Shown one piece after another: positions 23,309-31,930 of a DNA stretch of 46,608 nucleotides. The notes below the pieces were generated by a model. The model was given only the letters and a program-made list of their open reading frames with translations, had not been told where the DNA came from and searched no databases. Source of the stretch: Bacteroides propionicifaciens DSM 19291 = JCM 14649 (GTDB taxonomy: Bacteria; Bacteroidota; Bacteroidia; Bacteroidales; Bacteroidaceae); contig NZ_AQWS01000023.1 in the NCBI RefSeq assembly GCF_000375405.1, positions 1 to 46,608 of the forward strand, given 5' to 3'. The number at the start of each line of letters is the position of its first letter. The first letter of the stretch is position 1. A program made the translations under genes and the position numbers.

Positions 23309-23767
23309 TTAGAACGGTAAGTCATCTAAAGAGTCTTCGTCGGGCTCTACAGAACTAGTCTGATTTTCAACCTCAGCAGGCTTAGCCGATTCAGGTTTTG
23401 CAGACTCAACCTGTTGAGCAGCAGGTGAAGAGTTTCTTGGAGTAAGCATTTCCATTTGATCAACGAAAACTTCGGTTACATAGCGCTTAATGCCATTAGC
23501 ATCATCGTACGAACGAGTCTTCATTTTACCCTCAATATAAAGTTTATCGCCTTTGCGAACAAACTTCTCGGCTATTTCAGCCAATCCTCTCCACAACACT
23601 AAGTTATGCCACTCGGTACGTTCAGGAACTTGTGTTCCATTAGCCAAAGTATAAGCACGTTCTGAGGTTGCTATAGAAAAAGTTGCAACGGCAATTCCTG
23701 TATCTAAATAGCGAACATCAGGATCTTTTCCAACGTTGCCAAGCAAAATAACTTTATTAACTGACAT
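23309..23767 (-). CDS. ssb: Single-stranded DNA-binding protein
   Basis: A 152-residue SSB. The OB fold spans residues 1-110 (MSVNKVILLGNVGKDPDVRYLDTG, WHNLVLWRGLAEIAEKFVRKGDKLYIEGKMKTRSYDD, VEVFVDQMEMLTP). It is followed by a flexible Pro/Glu/Ala-rich linker and the acidic tip DEDSLDDLPF, which recruits repair and replication proteins. Typical length. Its own promoter lies just upstream. Confidence 0.97.
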   Translation of the reverse strand: MSVNKVILLGNVGKDPDVRYLDTGIAVATFSIATSERAYTLANGTQVPERTEWHNLVLWRGLAEIAEKFVRKGDKLYIEGKMKTRSYDDANGIKRYVTEVFVDQMEMLTPRNSSPAAQQVESAKPESAKPAEVENQTSSVEPDEDSLDDLPF

Positions 23768-23795
23768 AAATAATAGTTTAAAGATTATATACTCT

Positions 23796-23827
23796 CAAAT
23801 TTAAATAGAAAATGATTAGAATACAAA
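23796..23827 (-). promoter_or_regulatory. Promoter of ssb
   Basis: On the minus strand TTTG (complement of 23824-23827), 20 bases, then TAAATTTG (complement of 23796-23803), 28 bases before the start codon. Both boxes match the Bacteroides consensus. Confidence 0.7.
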
Positions 23828-23850
23828 AATGTATATTCAATTTTATCCCA

Positions 23851-24885
23851 TTAAAAGATTTTTTCTATAAATAGATGAATTAATCGAGGTACAGCATAAA
23901 AATCGATGTCAGACTGCTTAATTTTGAGATAAGGTAAATCAAGACTAAAGTCATCAGGAACCATAACCTTATATAGAGTTGCATAAAGTCTCTGATGAGA
24001 TAGTACATGTTTATAATCTTCGACAAGCAGTTCAAAACCTAATTGACCTTCAACATTTCGCAGAAAAGATGATCCGTCAAGACCCAGCAGATCATTTAAA
24101 CTCAAAGACCCATCACTCTCAACTAAAGGAAACTGATACAAGTTTCTCCAAATATCTTTATCTGTTCGTTTTACTAAGTAAGTAAACTCACCCTGCTGAA
24201 TATAAAAATAGTTCAGGTAACGGTTAGTTACTTTTACCTTACCCTTTTTGAGAGGTAAGACAGCAATTTTATGGTTCTGAAATGCAAAGCAAGACTCTAC
24301 TAATGGACATATACTACAGTTTGGTGACTTAGGAGTACATTGAAGAGCCCCAAAATCCATTATAGCATGATTGTGTTGAGCTGGATTTTTCTTATCCAAC
24401 AGTTCCTGAGCTAAACTTGTAAACTCTCTCTTACCTTGTCCTGTATCAATAGGTGTTTCTATACCGAAATATCTAGACAAAACACGAAAAACATTTCCAT
24501 CAACAACAGCATAGGGTAGATCATAGGCAAAAGAACAAATTGCCGCGGCTGTATACTCTCCTACCCCCTTTAGATTTATAACATCGGAGTAAGTAGTAGG
24601 AAAAATATTTCCTATAGATCGAGCTGCAGTATGTAAATTTCTGGCTCGAGAATAATAACCCAAACCCTGCCAAAACTTAAGAACTTCTTCTTCATCAGCT
24701 TCAGCTAAAGCTTGAACAGTAGGAAAACGTTCGGCAAATCTTAAATAATATTCATACCCTTGATTCACACGAGTTTGTTGAAGAATAATTTCGGATATCC
24801 AAATTAAATAAGGATCTTTGGTTTGGCGCCAGGGTAAATCTCGTCCAAACGCTAAATACCAGTCTCTGATTACTTTAGTAAACAA
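23851..24885 (-). CDS. mutY: A/G-specific adenine glycosylase MutY
   Basis: A 344-residue base-excision repair enzyme that removes adenine mispaired with 8-oxoguanine. Catalytic Glu32 (ISEIILQQTRV), helix-hairpin-helix LKGVGEYTA (105-113), catalytic Asp129 (VVDGNVFRV), [4Fe-4S] ligands Cys183, Cys190, Cys193 and Cys199, and a C-terminal NUDIX-like 8-oxoG recognition domain (about 215-344, with the FSHxF-equivalent HVLSHQRLYATLYKV). Length is normal. It is divergently transcribed from the HU gene. Confidence 0.95.
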   Translation of the reverse strand: MFTKVIRDWYLAFGRDLPWRQTKDPYLIWISEIILQQTRVNQGYEYYLRFAERFPTVQALAEADEEEVLKFWQGLGYYSRARNLHTAARSIGNIFPTTYSDVINLKGVGEYTAAAICSFAYDLPYAVVDGNVFRVLSRYFGIETPIDTGQGKREFTSLAQELLDKKNPAQHNHAIMDFGALQCTPKSPNCSICPLVESCFAFQNHKIAVLPLKKGKVKVTNRYLNYFYIQQGEFTYLVKRTDKDIWRNLYQFPLVESDGSLSLNDLLGLDGSSFLRNVEGQLGFELLVEDYKHVLSHQRLYATLYKVMVPDDFSLDLPYLKIKQSDIDFYAVPRLIHLFIEKIF

Positions 24886-24936
24886 TTCTAATTCGCTTTA
24901 AGTGGTTTGATTATGAGTTTAATAGTCTATTAGCTC

Positions 24937-24964
24937 CAAATGTACTCAACTAAAAGCATGCCAA
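24937..24964 (-). promoter_or_regulatory. Probable promoter of mutY
   Basis: On the minus strand TTG (complement of 24962-24964), 17 bases, then TACATTTG (complement of 24937-24944), about 50 bases before the start. The -7 box is consensus; the spacing is two bases short. Confidence 0.5.
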
Positions 24965-25000
24965 TGTCGTTTTTACGGAAAATTAGGTTTAAATTATTTT

Positions 25001-25028
25001 TTTGCACGGCTAAAAACCTATATATTTG
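25001..25028 (+). promoter_or_regulatory. Probable promoter of the HU gene
   Basis: TTTG (25001-25004) and TATATTTG (25021-25028) match the -33 and -7 boxes but with only 16 bases between. The -7 box overlaps an alternative TTG start, which supports translation from the ATG at 25074. Confidence 0.5.
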
Positions 25029-25073
25029 CAAACCAAAAAATTAGAATCACATAGTAATATTATTTTTATAGCA

Positions 25074-25355
25074 ATGACAAAAGCAGATATTGTAAACGAG
25101 ATTACAAAAAAGACCGGTATTGATAAAGTTACCGCACTAAACACCATTGAAGCGTTTATGGATGTAGTGAAAAACTCGTTAGTTAACGATGAAAATGTTT
25201 ATCTTCGTGGTTTCGGAAGCTTTATTGTTAAAAAGAGAGCTCAAAAAACAGCTAGAAATATCTCAAAGAATACTACAATTATTATTCCTGAGCATAATAT
25301 ACCAGCTTTTAAGCCTTCAAAAACTTTTACTGAGGCCGTAAAAAAAATTAAATAA
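25074..25355 (+). CDS. HU-family DNA-binding protein
   Basis: A 93-residue HU/IHF-type nucleoid protein. Starting at the ATG at 25074: MTKADIVNEITKKTGIDKVTALNTIEAFMDVV (dimerisation helices), NVYLRGFGSFIVKKRAQKTARNISKN (the GFGSF saddle and the beta-arm), IIIPEHNIPAFKPSKTFTEAVK (the P-x-F-K-P-x-x-x-F end). The longer frame from 25026 begins in the promoter and is rejected. It precedes the bS22-like gene and RNase G, a conserved order in Bacteroidales. Confidence 0.95.
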   Translation: MTKADIVNEITKKTGIDKVTALNTIEAFMDVVKNSLVNDENVYLRGFGSFIVKKRAQKTARNISKNTTIIIPEHNIPAFKPSKTFTEAVKKIK

Positions 25356-25385
25356 ATAAAGTATTAACCATAAAATTTTGAAGCT

Positions 25386-25478
25386 ATGCCAAGCGGAAAG
25401 AAGAAAAAAAGACATAAAATGTCTACCCACAAGCGTAAAAAACGTCTAAGAAAGAACAGACATAAAACTAAAAAATAG
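25386..25478 (+). CDS. 30-residue basic protein, AURKAIP1/COX24 (bS22/mS38-like) ribosomal protein
   Basis: ATG at 25386 encodes 30 residues: MPSGKKKKRHKMSTHKRKKR, then LRKNRHKTKK. About two thirds are Lys, Arg or His. The pattern H-K-x-x-x-H-K-R-K-K-R-L-R-K-N-R-H is that of the C-terminal basic domain of COX24/AURKAIP1, seen in mitochondrial mS38 and the tiny actinobacterial ribosomal protein bS22. It lies 30 bases after the HU gene on the same strand and is followed by a hairpin. Being so short it is easily missed. A small-subunit ribosomal role is inferred from family. Confidence 0.85.
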   Translation: MPSGKKKKRHKMSTHKRKKRLRKNRHKTKK

Positions 25479-25502
25479 TTTTATCTGACCAATTTCAAAA
25501 TA

Positions 25503-25542
25503 GAGAACAAACTAGCGAAGATTCTTCTTTCTGGTTTGTTCT
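25503..25542 (+). terminator. Hairpin after the bS22-like gene
   Basis: AGAACAAAC and GTTTGTTCT form a perfect 9-bp stem with a 22-base loop that itself contains GAAG/CTTC. TTGTTTAG follows. A terminator or a processing site ahead of RNase G. Confidence 0.55.
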
Positions 25543-25624
25543 TTGTTTAGTAAATATTGTGAACATAAGGTTATCCTAAAACGTTTACAGTAGATATAAT
25601 TTACAAATAATAGAATAAATAACT

Positions 25625-27202
25625 GTGACAAGCGAATTAGTAATTGATGTACAGCCCAAAGAGGTCTCGCTAGCTCTATTAGAGGACAAGAGCTTAGTTG
25701 AGTTTCAGAGTGAAGGGGTAAATTTATCTTTTTCAGTTGGGAATATGTACTTAGGTCGCGTAAAAAAGGTGATGCCAGGCCTTAATGCCTGCTTCGTCGA
25801 TGTCGGTTATGAAAAAGATGCATTCTTACATTATTTGGATCTAGGTCCTCAGTTTAATTCTCTAGAAAAATATGTCAAACAAACTTTAAGCAATCGAAAG
25901 AAGCTTCCACCCATGTTCAAACCAGGTGCTTTACCTGATATCGACAAAGATGGTAGCGTTTCAGATATTCTTAAGGTTGGTCAAGAAGTAGTTGTTCAAA
26001 TAGCTAAGGAACCCATTTCAACAAAAGGTCCAAGGCTTACTTCTGAATTATCATTTGCAGGTCGTTACCTTGTCTTAATACCCTTTAATGACAAGATATC
26101 AGTCTCACAAAAAATCAAATCTAGCAAAGAGCGAGCACGTCTTAAACAGCTTTTACGCAGTATTACACCTCGAAACTTTGGGGTTATCGTACGAACTGTC
26201 GCTGAAGACAAACGAGTTGCCGAACTAGATGCGGAATTGAAAGTTCTTCTAGGTCGTTGGGATGACGCCATTAAAAAGGTCCAACGTGCCACAAAGTTCC
26301 CATCACTTATTTTTGAGGAGACCGGTAGAGCGGTTGCACTTTTGAGAGATTTATTTAATCCCTCATTCAAAAACATTTACGTCAACGACGAAACTGTTTT
26401 CAAGGAAATTAAAGACTATGTTACACTCATCGCCCCTGATAGAGCTAACATTGTAAAGAATTACAAGGGACAACTACCCATATTTGACAATTTTGATATT
26501 ACAAAGCAAGTCAAATCTTCATTTGGCAAAACTGTATCTTACAAGAAAGGTGCTTACCTAATTATAGAGCATACAGAAGCTTTACATGTAGTTGATGTTA
26601 ACAGCGGTAACCGAACTAAAAATGCAAATGGCCAAGAAGCCAACGCAACTGAGGTCAACATGGGTGCAGCTGACGAAATAGCTCGTCAATTACGATTAAG
26701 AGACATGGGAGGGATTATTGTCATCGACTTCATCGATATGGGTGAAGCTTCCAACAGACAAAAGGTATATGAACGCATGTGTGCCAATATGCAAAAAGAT
26801 AGAGCACGACATAATATTCTACCCCTTAGCAAGTTTGGATTGATGCAAATCACCCGTCAACGTGTTCGTCCAGCTATGGATGTGAATACACTTGAGATAT
26901 GTCCTACCTGTTTTGGTAAAGGAAGCATTAAGTCTTCTATACTCTTTACAGATACACTAGAGAATAAAATTGACTATCTAGTCCATAAATTAAAGAAGAA
27001 ACGTTTTTCATTACACGTTCATCCGTATGTAGCGGCCTACATAAACCAAGGTGTCATTTCTCTAAAGAGAAAGTGGCAAATGAAGTACGGATTAGGAATC
27101 AAAGTAATACCAAGTCAGAAACTAGCCTATTTAGAATACTTATTCTACGATAGCAATGGCGAAGAACTTGATATGAAAGAAGAAATTGAAACCAAAATTT
27201 AA
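25625..27202 (+). CDS. rng: Ribonuclease E/G family protein (RNase G-like)
   Basis: A 525-residue endoribonuclease for rRNA maturation and mRNA decay. The start is GTG at 25625 (GTG-ACA-AGC), matching the conserved Bacteroidales N-terminus TSELVIDVQPKEVSLALLED. Domains: S1-like RNA-binding (about 35-125, GNMYLGRVKKVMPGLNACFVDVGYEKDAFLH), RNase H-like and 5' sensor region, DNase I-like catalytic core with the Mg2+-binding acidic residues in ALHVVDVNSG and GGIIVIDFIDM, and the zinc-link pair CPTCFGKG. A long insert in the S1 domain (KKLPPMFKPGALPDIDKDGS) is usual for Bacteroidetes. It lacks a degradosome tail, so it is RNase G-like. A strong terminator follows. Confidence 0.95.
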   Translation: MTSELVIDVQPKEVSLALLEDKSLVEFQSEGVNLSFSVGNMYLGRVKKVMPGLNACFVDVGYEKDAFLHYLDLGPQFNSLEKYVKQTLSNRKKLPPMFKPGALPDIDKDGSVSDILKVGQEVVVQIAKEPISTKGPRLTSELSFAGRYLVLIPFNDKISVSQKIKSSKERARLKQLLRSITPRNFGVIVRTVAEDKRVAELDAELKVLLGRWDDAIKKVQRATKFPSLIFEETGRAVALLRDLFNPSFKNIYVNDETVFKEIKDYVTLIAPDRANIVKNYKGQLPIFDNFDITKQVKSSFGKTVSYKKGAYLIIEHTEALHVVDVNSGNRTKNANGQEANATEVNMGAADEIARQLRLRDMGGIIVIDFIDMGEASNRQKVYERMCANMQKDRARHNILPLSKFGLMQITRQRVRPAMDVNTLEICPTCFGKGSIKSSILFTDTLENKIDYLVHKLKKKRFSLHVHPYVAAYINQGVISLKRKWQMKYGLGIKVIPSQKLAYLEYLFYDSNGEELDMKEEIETKI

Positions 27203-27209
27203 AACAAAC

Positions 27210-27250
27210 AAAGGGTGTGTAAGAAGAAATTCTAACACACCCTTTTTGTT
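27210..27250. terminator. Bidirectional terminator between rng and the flippase-like gene
   Basis: AAAGGGTGTGTAAGAA and TTCTAACACACCCTTT form a 16-bp stem with one mismatch and a GAAA loop. TTTTTGTTTTTT follows on the plus strand. The two genes are convergent. Confidence 0.85.
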
Positions 27251-27252
27251 TT

Positions 27253-28233
27253 TTAGTCTCTCTCTTTATGAATTAATAATACCCCTATGGCAATCCAGAT
27301 TAGCTCACGTAGACGGACAAGTAGGCCGACAAATAGACCGTATTGAGCAGAATAGCCCAAAATGCTAAAAGCCAGTGTAAAACCACCTTCCCTACCCCCA
27401 AGTTGCATTGGCATAAAGAACAGTAGATTTGCCATTAGCGAAGCAATAGCCATTACCAGATAGGCCACCAAAAAGCTCTGAATCCCAATTAATGGCACCA
27501 TGAGCAAACTAATCTCCAGACACCCCACCAGACGAGCCAGAAACTCCAAAGCTAGCGTATTACGAAAAGCCTTAGGCCGATGTAGATAGACCTCACGCAC
27601 CTCATCATCAATCCGAACTAAGATATCTCTGTATTTAAGTTCGAAGCGACCAACATGGGTTCCTAAACGAGGTATCTTAAGGAGTAAAACACTTACCAGA
27701 TGAATAGTTCCTTTTTTCATTACAAACGTAAAAAGCCACAATAGAAGAAGACAACAAACTAGAACTATACCAATTATTAGATAATAAGTCCACGGCAGTG
27801 TATAAAACAAAAGTAGCATTGCACCGAAAAACCAAAACAGTAGATGTGATGCCATATGCAGAATGGAATAAAGCAGAGTCGATGAGCTGGCTCGAGCAAC
27901 ACCTACATAAGGTTTTAGTGCCAAGATACGATAGGCCTCCCCTCCATTAAGTCCCCCAGGTGTGACGTAGTTTAAGGCAAAACCTGAAACTGTGATTTTA
28001 TATAGGACCCTAAAAGGAATAGCAGGACTATCCAGTCCATGGAGTAGCTGCTTCCATGAGAGTGTATTAATACCATATATAACCACCCACAAGATTAAAA
28101 CAAGTGGAAAATAAACCCCGGCTTGCTTGAGTAAATTATGCAGCGAAGCTAAAGAGAGATTTAAGCCCACCATCATAAAAACTACAGCAGCTATACCAAT
28201 AAAGAAGAACAGATTACGGATAGACTTATTCAT
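27253..28233 (-). CDS. Lysylphosphatidylglycerol synthase TM-region / flippase-like membrane protein (UPF0104)
   Basis: A 326-residue integral membrane protein with about eight to nine helices. The family signature is visible in NTLSWKQLL, ITVSGFALNYVTPGGLNGGEAYRILALKPYVG (the conserved P-G-G-x-x-G-E loop) and FFMPMQLGGREGGFTLAF. This family comprises the flippase part of MprF and related lipid or glycan transporters; without the soluble synthetase domain the substrate is unknown. The start abuts the stop of the methyltransferase gene with no gap, so the two are coupled. Confidence 0.87.
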   Translation of the reverse strand: MNKSIRNLFFFIGIAAVVFMMVGLNLSLASLHNLLKQAGVYFPLVLILWVVIYGINTLSWKQLLHGLDSPAIPFRVLYKITVSGFALNYVTPGGLNGGEAYRILALKPYVGVARASSSTLLYSILHMASHLLFWFFGAMLLLFYTLPWTYYLIIGIVLVCCLLLLWLFTFVMKKGTIHLVSVLLLKIPRLGTHVGRFELKYRDILVRIDDEVREVYLHRPKAFRNTLALEFLARLVGCLEISLLMVPLIGIQSFLVAYLVMAIASLMANLLFFMPMQLGGREGGFTLAFSILGYSAQYGLFVGLLVRLRELIWIAIGVLLIHKERD

Positions 28234-28914
28234 TTAGATTTCGGATTGTCCTATTAATAGTGTTAGCTTAAGATCAACTCCCCAACGGTAACCTGTGAGC
28301 TTCTTAGCACTACTAAGCACCTGATGGCAAGGAATAAGTAAAGATATAGGATTCATACCCACAGCTGAACCAATAGCCTGATAAGCCTTACCAAAGTGCA
28401 GACTCTCGGCTAGCTCTTTATAGGTAATATACTGTTTGGAGGCTAAAGTCAAAAGTTTATCCCAAACGGCAAGCTGAAAAGAGGTACCGATGAGGTGAAC
28501 ATCCAAAAAAAACGCACCCTCCTGCTCCAACCCTGCTATGAGTTGCAAATGAATAGGCTGCAAGCAATTGACAAGTTTACACCTGGGAAAATTCTTTTTT
28601 AGAATAGACTCGACATCCATATCGGATGAGATAAAGCCTAAGAAGCAAATACCCTTTGGTGTGGAGGCAATGAGTAGGTCGCACCAGTAAAACGAGTAGG
28701 TCGTATAAGATACAGTAAAGTCTGAAACGATACGATCACTCTTCAGCGTTCTATGAATACGCAATTTTGCATCAAAACCATACCCTAAGGCCTCAGCTGG
28801 CTGTGAATTGGACAAAGCAAGCAACTCTTTATAACCATCACTTCCTCCCCGACCGATATATTCCAGAGCACGGTTATGTGCTTTTTCCCAATATTCTTTT
28901 TTTGATAGAGACAT
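28234..28914 (-). CDS. Methylated-DNA--[protein]-cysteine S-methyltransferase (Ogt/Ada C-terminal type)
   Basis: About 226 residues (ATG at 28914; an ATG two codons earlier is possible). The alkyltransferase domain is complete in the C-terminal part: GTSFQLAVWDKLLTL, YITYKELAESLHFGKAYQAIGSAVGMNPISLLIPCHQVLSSAKKLTGYRWGVDLKLTLL. The acceptor Cys198 (numbered from the first ATG) is in PCHQV, with Gln instead of the more usual Arg. The first 80 residues resemble the N-terminal end of Bacteroidetes Ada-like proteins but show no clear AraC helix-turn-helix. It repairs O6-alkylguanine by suicidal transfer. It is upstream of, and adjacent to, the flippase-like gene. Confidence 0.87.
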   Translation of the reverse strand: MSLSKKEYWEKAHNRALEYIGRGGSDGYKELLALSNSQPAEALGYGFDAKLRIHRTLKSDRIVSDFTVSYTTYSFYWCDLLIASTPKGICFLGFISSDMDVESILKKNFPRCKLVNCLQPIHLQLIAGLEQEGAFFLDVHLIGTSFQLAVWDKLLTLASKQYITYKELAESLHFGKAYQAIGSAVGMNPISLLIPCHQVLSSAKKLTGYRWGVDLKLTLLIGQSEI

Positions 28915-28936
28915 AAACAAGGCTTATTTAAATGAA

Positions 28937-28976
28937 AAGACTCCCACAAATCTAAGTTTTAATTTGTGAGAGTCTT
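28937..28976 (-). terminator. Terminator of the TonB receptor gene
   Basis: AAGACTCCCACAAAT and ATTTGTGAGAGTCTT form a 15-bp stem with one mismatch. It starts 18 bases beyond the receptor stop and is followed on the minus strand by TTTTCATTT. Confidence 0.8.
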
Positions 28977-28993
28977 CATTATATGGTGGAAAA

Positions 28994-31306
28994 TTAATAG
29001 CTAATTTTCACTCCTGCAAAATAACTACGAGGACTTGCTGGTCCATAGATATAATTGGAGTCACGCTCTTTCCCTTTATCAAAATCGTTTTGGTAAGAGT
29101 TAAAGATGTTTGTAACACCCGCATTAAGCTGTAGGGTAGTCGAACCGATTAAAGAAAAATCATAAGATGCCTTGAAACCCAAATCATAAAATTTCTTTGT
29201 TTTGTCGATACGGTCTTCAGGAATGTACCCCGCAAGATGCTGTACATACATTGGTCCTGTATAAGTACCCGAAAGAGACAGGTTAAGAGGCTTTATTGGC
29301 GTATAAGTTGCAGAGAAGTAGCCGTAAGTATTTGGTGACTTAAAGATACGGCGCTGAGCAGGTTGATTTTCGCTCCATACCTCTGGCTTATCAAATCGAC
29401 TGTGTTGAAGAGTAAATCCTCCTTGGATTTGGAAATAGTTTAGGTAAGCCAACTTTCCCTCTAAAGTAAGTCCATAGACTTTAGAGCCGCTACCATTACG
29501 ACGCTCTTTTACCCAGATATTCTCAGCATTTACCCCTTTACTCTCAAGAATAAAAGTGTTCGATAACTTGTTGAAGAAACCTTCCACTAAAAAGTTCAAT
29601 TGGAAGGCACCCACACGATGATAAAAATCAACCGAAGAACTCAAACTATGCGATTTTTCAGCTTTTAGGTGAGGATCCACTTCAACCATTGACACGGTTC
29701 CACCTACGTTATCAACATGTAAGTCTTCATCAAAGGTTTGAGGGGCTCTAAAACCGCCTGAATAACTCAAACGGAAATTGATATTCTCGGATGGGTTAAA
29801 GCGAATATTAGCACGGGGACTAAATATCGGATTGCTTAGCAAACTATGCTTGTCGATACGACCACCAATTAAGATGCCCCACATCTCATTTTTCCACTCG
29901 TTTTGTAAGTAAGCGCTACCAATATTTACAATTTGCTTGGTATAACGCTCATATCCCCACAAGTCATCTTCTAAGCGATCGAAATTATACTCAATCCCTG
30001 CTGTTAGGTCAGAAGGCATAAAGAAGGCTTTCTCAAAAGAGTGCGAAAACTGAGAACCTGCCATATAGGTCAAATCGGTTGTCTTACCATAAGCTTTCAT
30101 CGGGTCTTCACCTGGACCGTAATAACTATCACGGTGCGTGAATTGACTGGAAGTAAATACACTTAACTTGCTCTTCTCATTGGGGCTAAAGTAATCGAAT
30201 TGAAGACCTCCTCCATCAATGGAGTGCTCCAGTTGCTCAGCAATATCAGCCTCATGTGGTGGACGGTTAAGCTTATCACCTCCTCTACGGAACTCTTCAA
30301 TATGGTGATATTCTAAAGAGATTTTGGTGTATGTACTTGTTTTAAGATATGATCGGAAACCCACGGTCTGATTTTTAAGTTTTGGCATTTCAGAGAAGCC
30401 ATCGCCATCGTGATCGTAAGCCGAGCGGTGACGATTTTGTCCGAATACATATAAACCAGCTTTATAATCATCGGTTACTAAAGATGCATTCAGCGTAGTG
30501 TTATTATCAAAACTACCGAAACCACCCAAACCGGTGGTGGTATGTGCAACCTCACCCGAGTTTCTAAGGGGTTCTTTGGTAATAATATTGATAGTACCTG
30601 CAATGGCAGAAGCGCCAAATAATGCCGAACCACCTCCACGCATAACCTCTACACGTTCGATCATATTGGCAGGAATTTGCTCCAAACCATAGACTCCTGT
30701 TAAAGCACTGAATATAGGACGAGAGTCAATCAAAATTTGTGTATAAGGGCCATCAAGACCATTGATCCTTACCTGTTGAAAACCACAGTTTTGACAGTTG
30801 GTTTCAACACGCACACCAGGCTGAAAGTTAAGCCCTTGAGAAAGCGTACTTGAGTTAGTGTTTTCAAACATTTTCAGATCGACAACATTGACTAATGTCG
30901 GAGCCATTCTACGTTTGGTTTCGGCTCTATTGGCCGACACAACCACACCATCAAGTGCAATAGCATCCTCTTCGATTTCAAAATCAACCTCAAGTGTTAC
31001 TCCTTTTTTGGTAGTAACTTTCTTTTCAACTGTTTTATAACCCACCGATGAAACCTGTAGTGTAAAAGTTCCTTCGGGTAGATTTTTAAGGAAGTAGTGA
31101 CCTGTATTGTCGGTCACAGTACCGATGGTTGTACCTTTAAGAGCCACTGTCATATAAGACAAATGCTCCTTTGTTTTGCGGTCGATAACATGACCTATAA
31201 TATTGGCATCCGAGCCTTTTTTCTGTTCGATAGGGTCAGCATTATTTGCACGAACTACCCAGCTACATCCTAAACATAGGATTAGTAATAAATATTTATT
31301 CTTCAT
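28994..31306 (-). CDS. TonB-dependent outer-membrane receptor
   Basis: A 770-residue receptor. Signal peptide MKNKYLLLILCLGCSWVVRA, then a carboxypeptidase-regulatory-like beta-sandwich (about 33-110, IIGHVIDRKTKEHLSYMTVALKGT...GYKTVEKKVTT), a plug domain (about 120-235, with RVEVMRGGGSALFGASAIAGTINIITKEP) and a 22-strand barrel ending in a typical aromatic C-terminus (RSYFAGVKISY). It imports a scarce ligand using TonB energy. There is no SusD partner, so it is not a glycan system; siderophore or metal uptake is more likely. The His-rich small protein gene directly upstream on the same strand supports a metal link, but the ligand cannot be read from sequence. Confidence 0.93.
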   Translation of the reverse strand: MKNKYLLLILCLGCSWVVRANNADPIEQKKGSDANIIGHVIDRKTKEHLSYMTVALKGTTIGTVTDNTGHYFLKNLPEGTFTLQVSSVGYKTVEKKVTTKKGVTLEVDFEIEEDAIALDGVVVSANRAETKRRMAPTLVNVVDLKMFENTNSSTLSQGLNFQPGVRVETNCQNCGFQQVRINGLDGPYTQILIDSRPIFSALTGVYGLEQIPANMIERVEVMRGGGSALFGASAIAGTINIITKEPLRNSGEVAHTTTGLGGFGSFDNNTTLNASLVTDDYKAGLYVFGQNRHRSAYDHDGDGFSEMPKLKNQTVGFRSYLKTSTYTKISLEYHHIEEFRRGGDKLNRPPHEADIAEQLEHSIDGGGLQFDYFSPNEKSKLSVFTSSQFTHRDSYYGPGEDPMKAYGKTTDLTYMAGSQFSHSFEKAFFMPSDLTAGIEYNFDRLEDDLWGYERYTKQIVNIGSAYLQNEWKNEMWGILIGGRIDKHSLLSNPIFSPRANIRFNPSENINFRLSYSGGFRAPQTFDEDLHVDNVGGTVSMVEVDPHLKAEKSHSLSSSVDFYHRVGAFQLNFLVEGFFNKLSNTFILESKGVNAENIWVKERRNGSGSKVYGLTLEGKLAYLNYFQIQGGFTLQHSRFDKPEVWSENQPAQRRIFKSPNTYGYFSATYTPIKPLNLSLSGTYTGPMYVQHLAGYIPEDRIDKTKKFYDLGFKASYDFSLIGSTTLQLNAGVTNIFNSYQNDFDKGKERDSNYIYGPASPRSYFAGVKISY

Positions 31307-31408
31307 GTAAAGTTGATGTTTTCAGTTCTAAATTATAAGACATAATAAATGGTCAACAAAGAATTATTCAATCCGTGTCGACAAAGAATTAAAAAAAAGG
31401 AAAGATAT

Positions 31409-31753
31409 TTAGAATTGAAAAGGGGGAGCTCTTAAACCAGCCAAACCATAGTAAGGCGTCTGATACGTCCTTGAGATCGGCTTAGTAACAAGAATAAAAG
31501 TAAAAAGGACGATAAAGACAAATACTACAACCGCAGCAGGTGGGTTGGTTGAAACAAAATGATTTAACATCTGAATCAACTCAAACTCTAGCGCAGTATG
31601 GGTATGCTGAATGTCTTTTTTAAAGGGGTGAGAGTGAACAATAGAAATACCATTTACCACATGTAAGTGAGTAAATAAAGTAATTCCTGCCGTATAGCCT
31701 AAGAATAGGATTAGGAGGAAATAACGAATAAGGTATTTAAATCGTTGTAACAT
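31409..31753 (-). CDS. Small His-rich membrane protein upstream of the TonB receptor
   Basis: A 114-residue protein with a membrane anchor or signal at about 12-30 (YFLLILFLGYTAGITLFTHLH), an exported middle with clustered histidines (THLHVVNG, IVHSHPF, IQHTHTALE), and a second membrane helix at about 70-95 (PPAAVVVFVFIVLFTFILV). Similar short proteins are seen near metal-type TonB receptors in Bacteroidales. Six His in about 27 residues suggest periplasmic metal binding or sensing; this is inference. It is 102 bases upstream of the receptor, on the same strand. Confidence 0.7.
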   Translation of the reverse strand: MLQRFKYLIRYFLLILFLGYTAGITLFTHLHVVNGISIVHSHPFKKDIQHTHTALEFELIQMLNHFVSTNPPAAVVVFVFIVLFTFILVTKPISRTYQTPYYGLAGLRAPPFQF

Positions 31754-31833
31754 CTATATTATTTAGAAGTAGCTTGAGCCAAATTATACTGGTTTCTGTG
31801 CTTACTAAATGCTTCAATTATGAAAGAAAATCA

Positions 31834-31841
31834 TAACTTTG
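31834..31841 (+). promoter_or_regulatory. -7 box for the NhaC-like antiporter gene
   Basis: TAACTTTG matches TAnnTTTG and is about 90 bases before the start at 31931. The -33 region has only a TTC at a suitable distance. Confidence 0.4.
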
Positions 31842-31930
31842 TCTTTCTTAAACAGATTTAAGCCTGCTATTTGATCAGCAAAAGCCAACCTAGTCGGCAA
31901 ATATCGCAAAATAATTTATATTTCGAGCTA

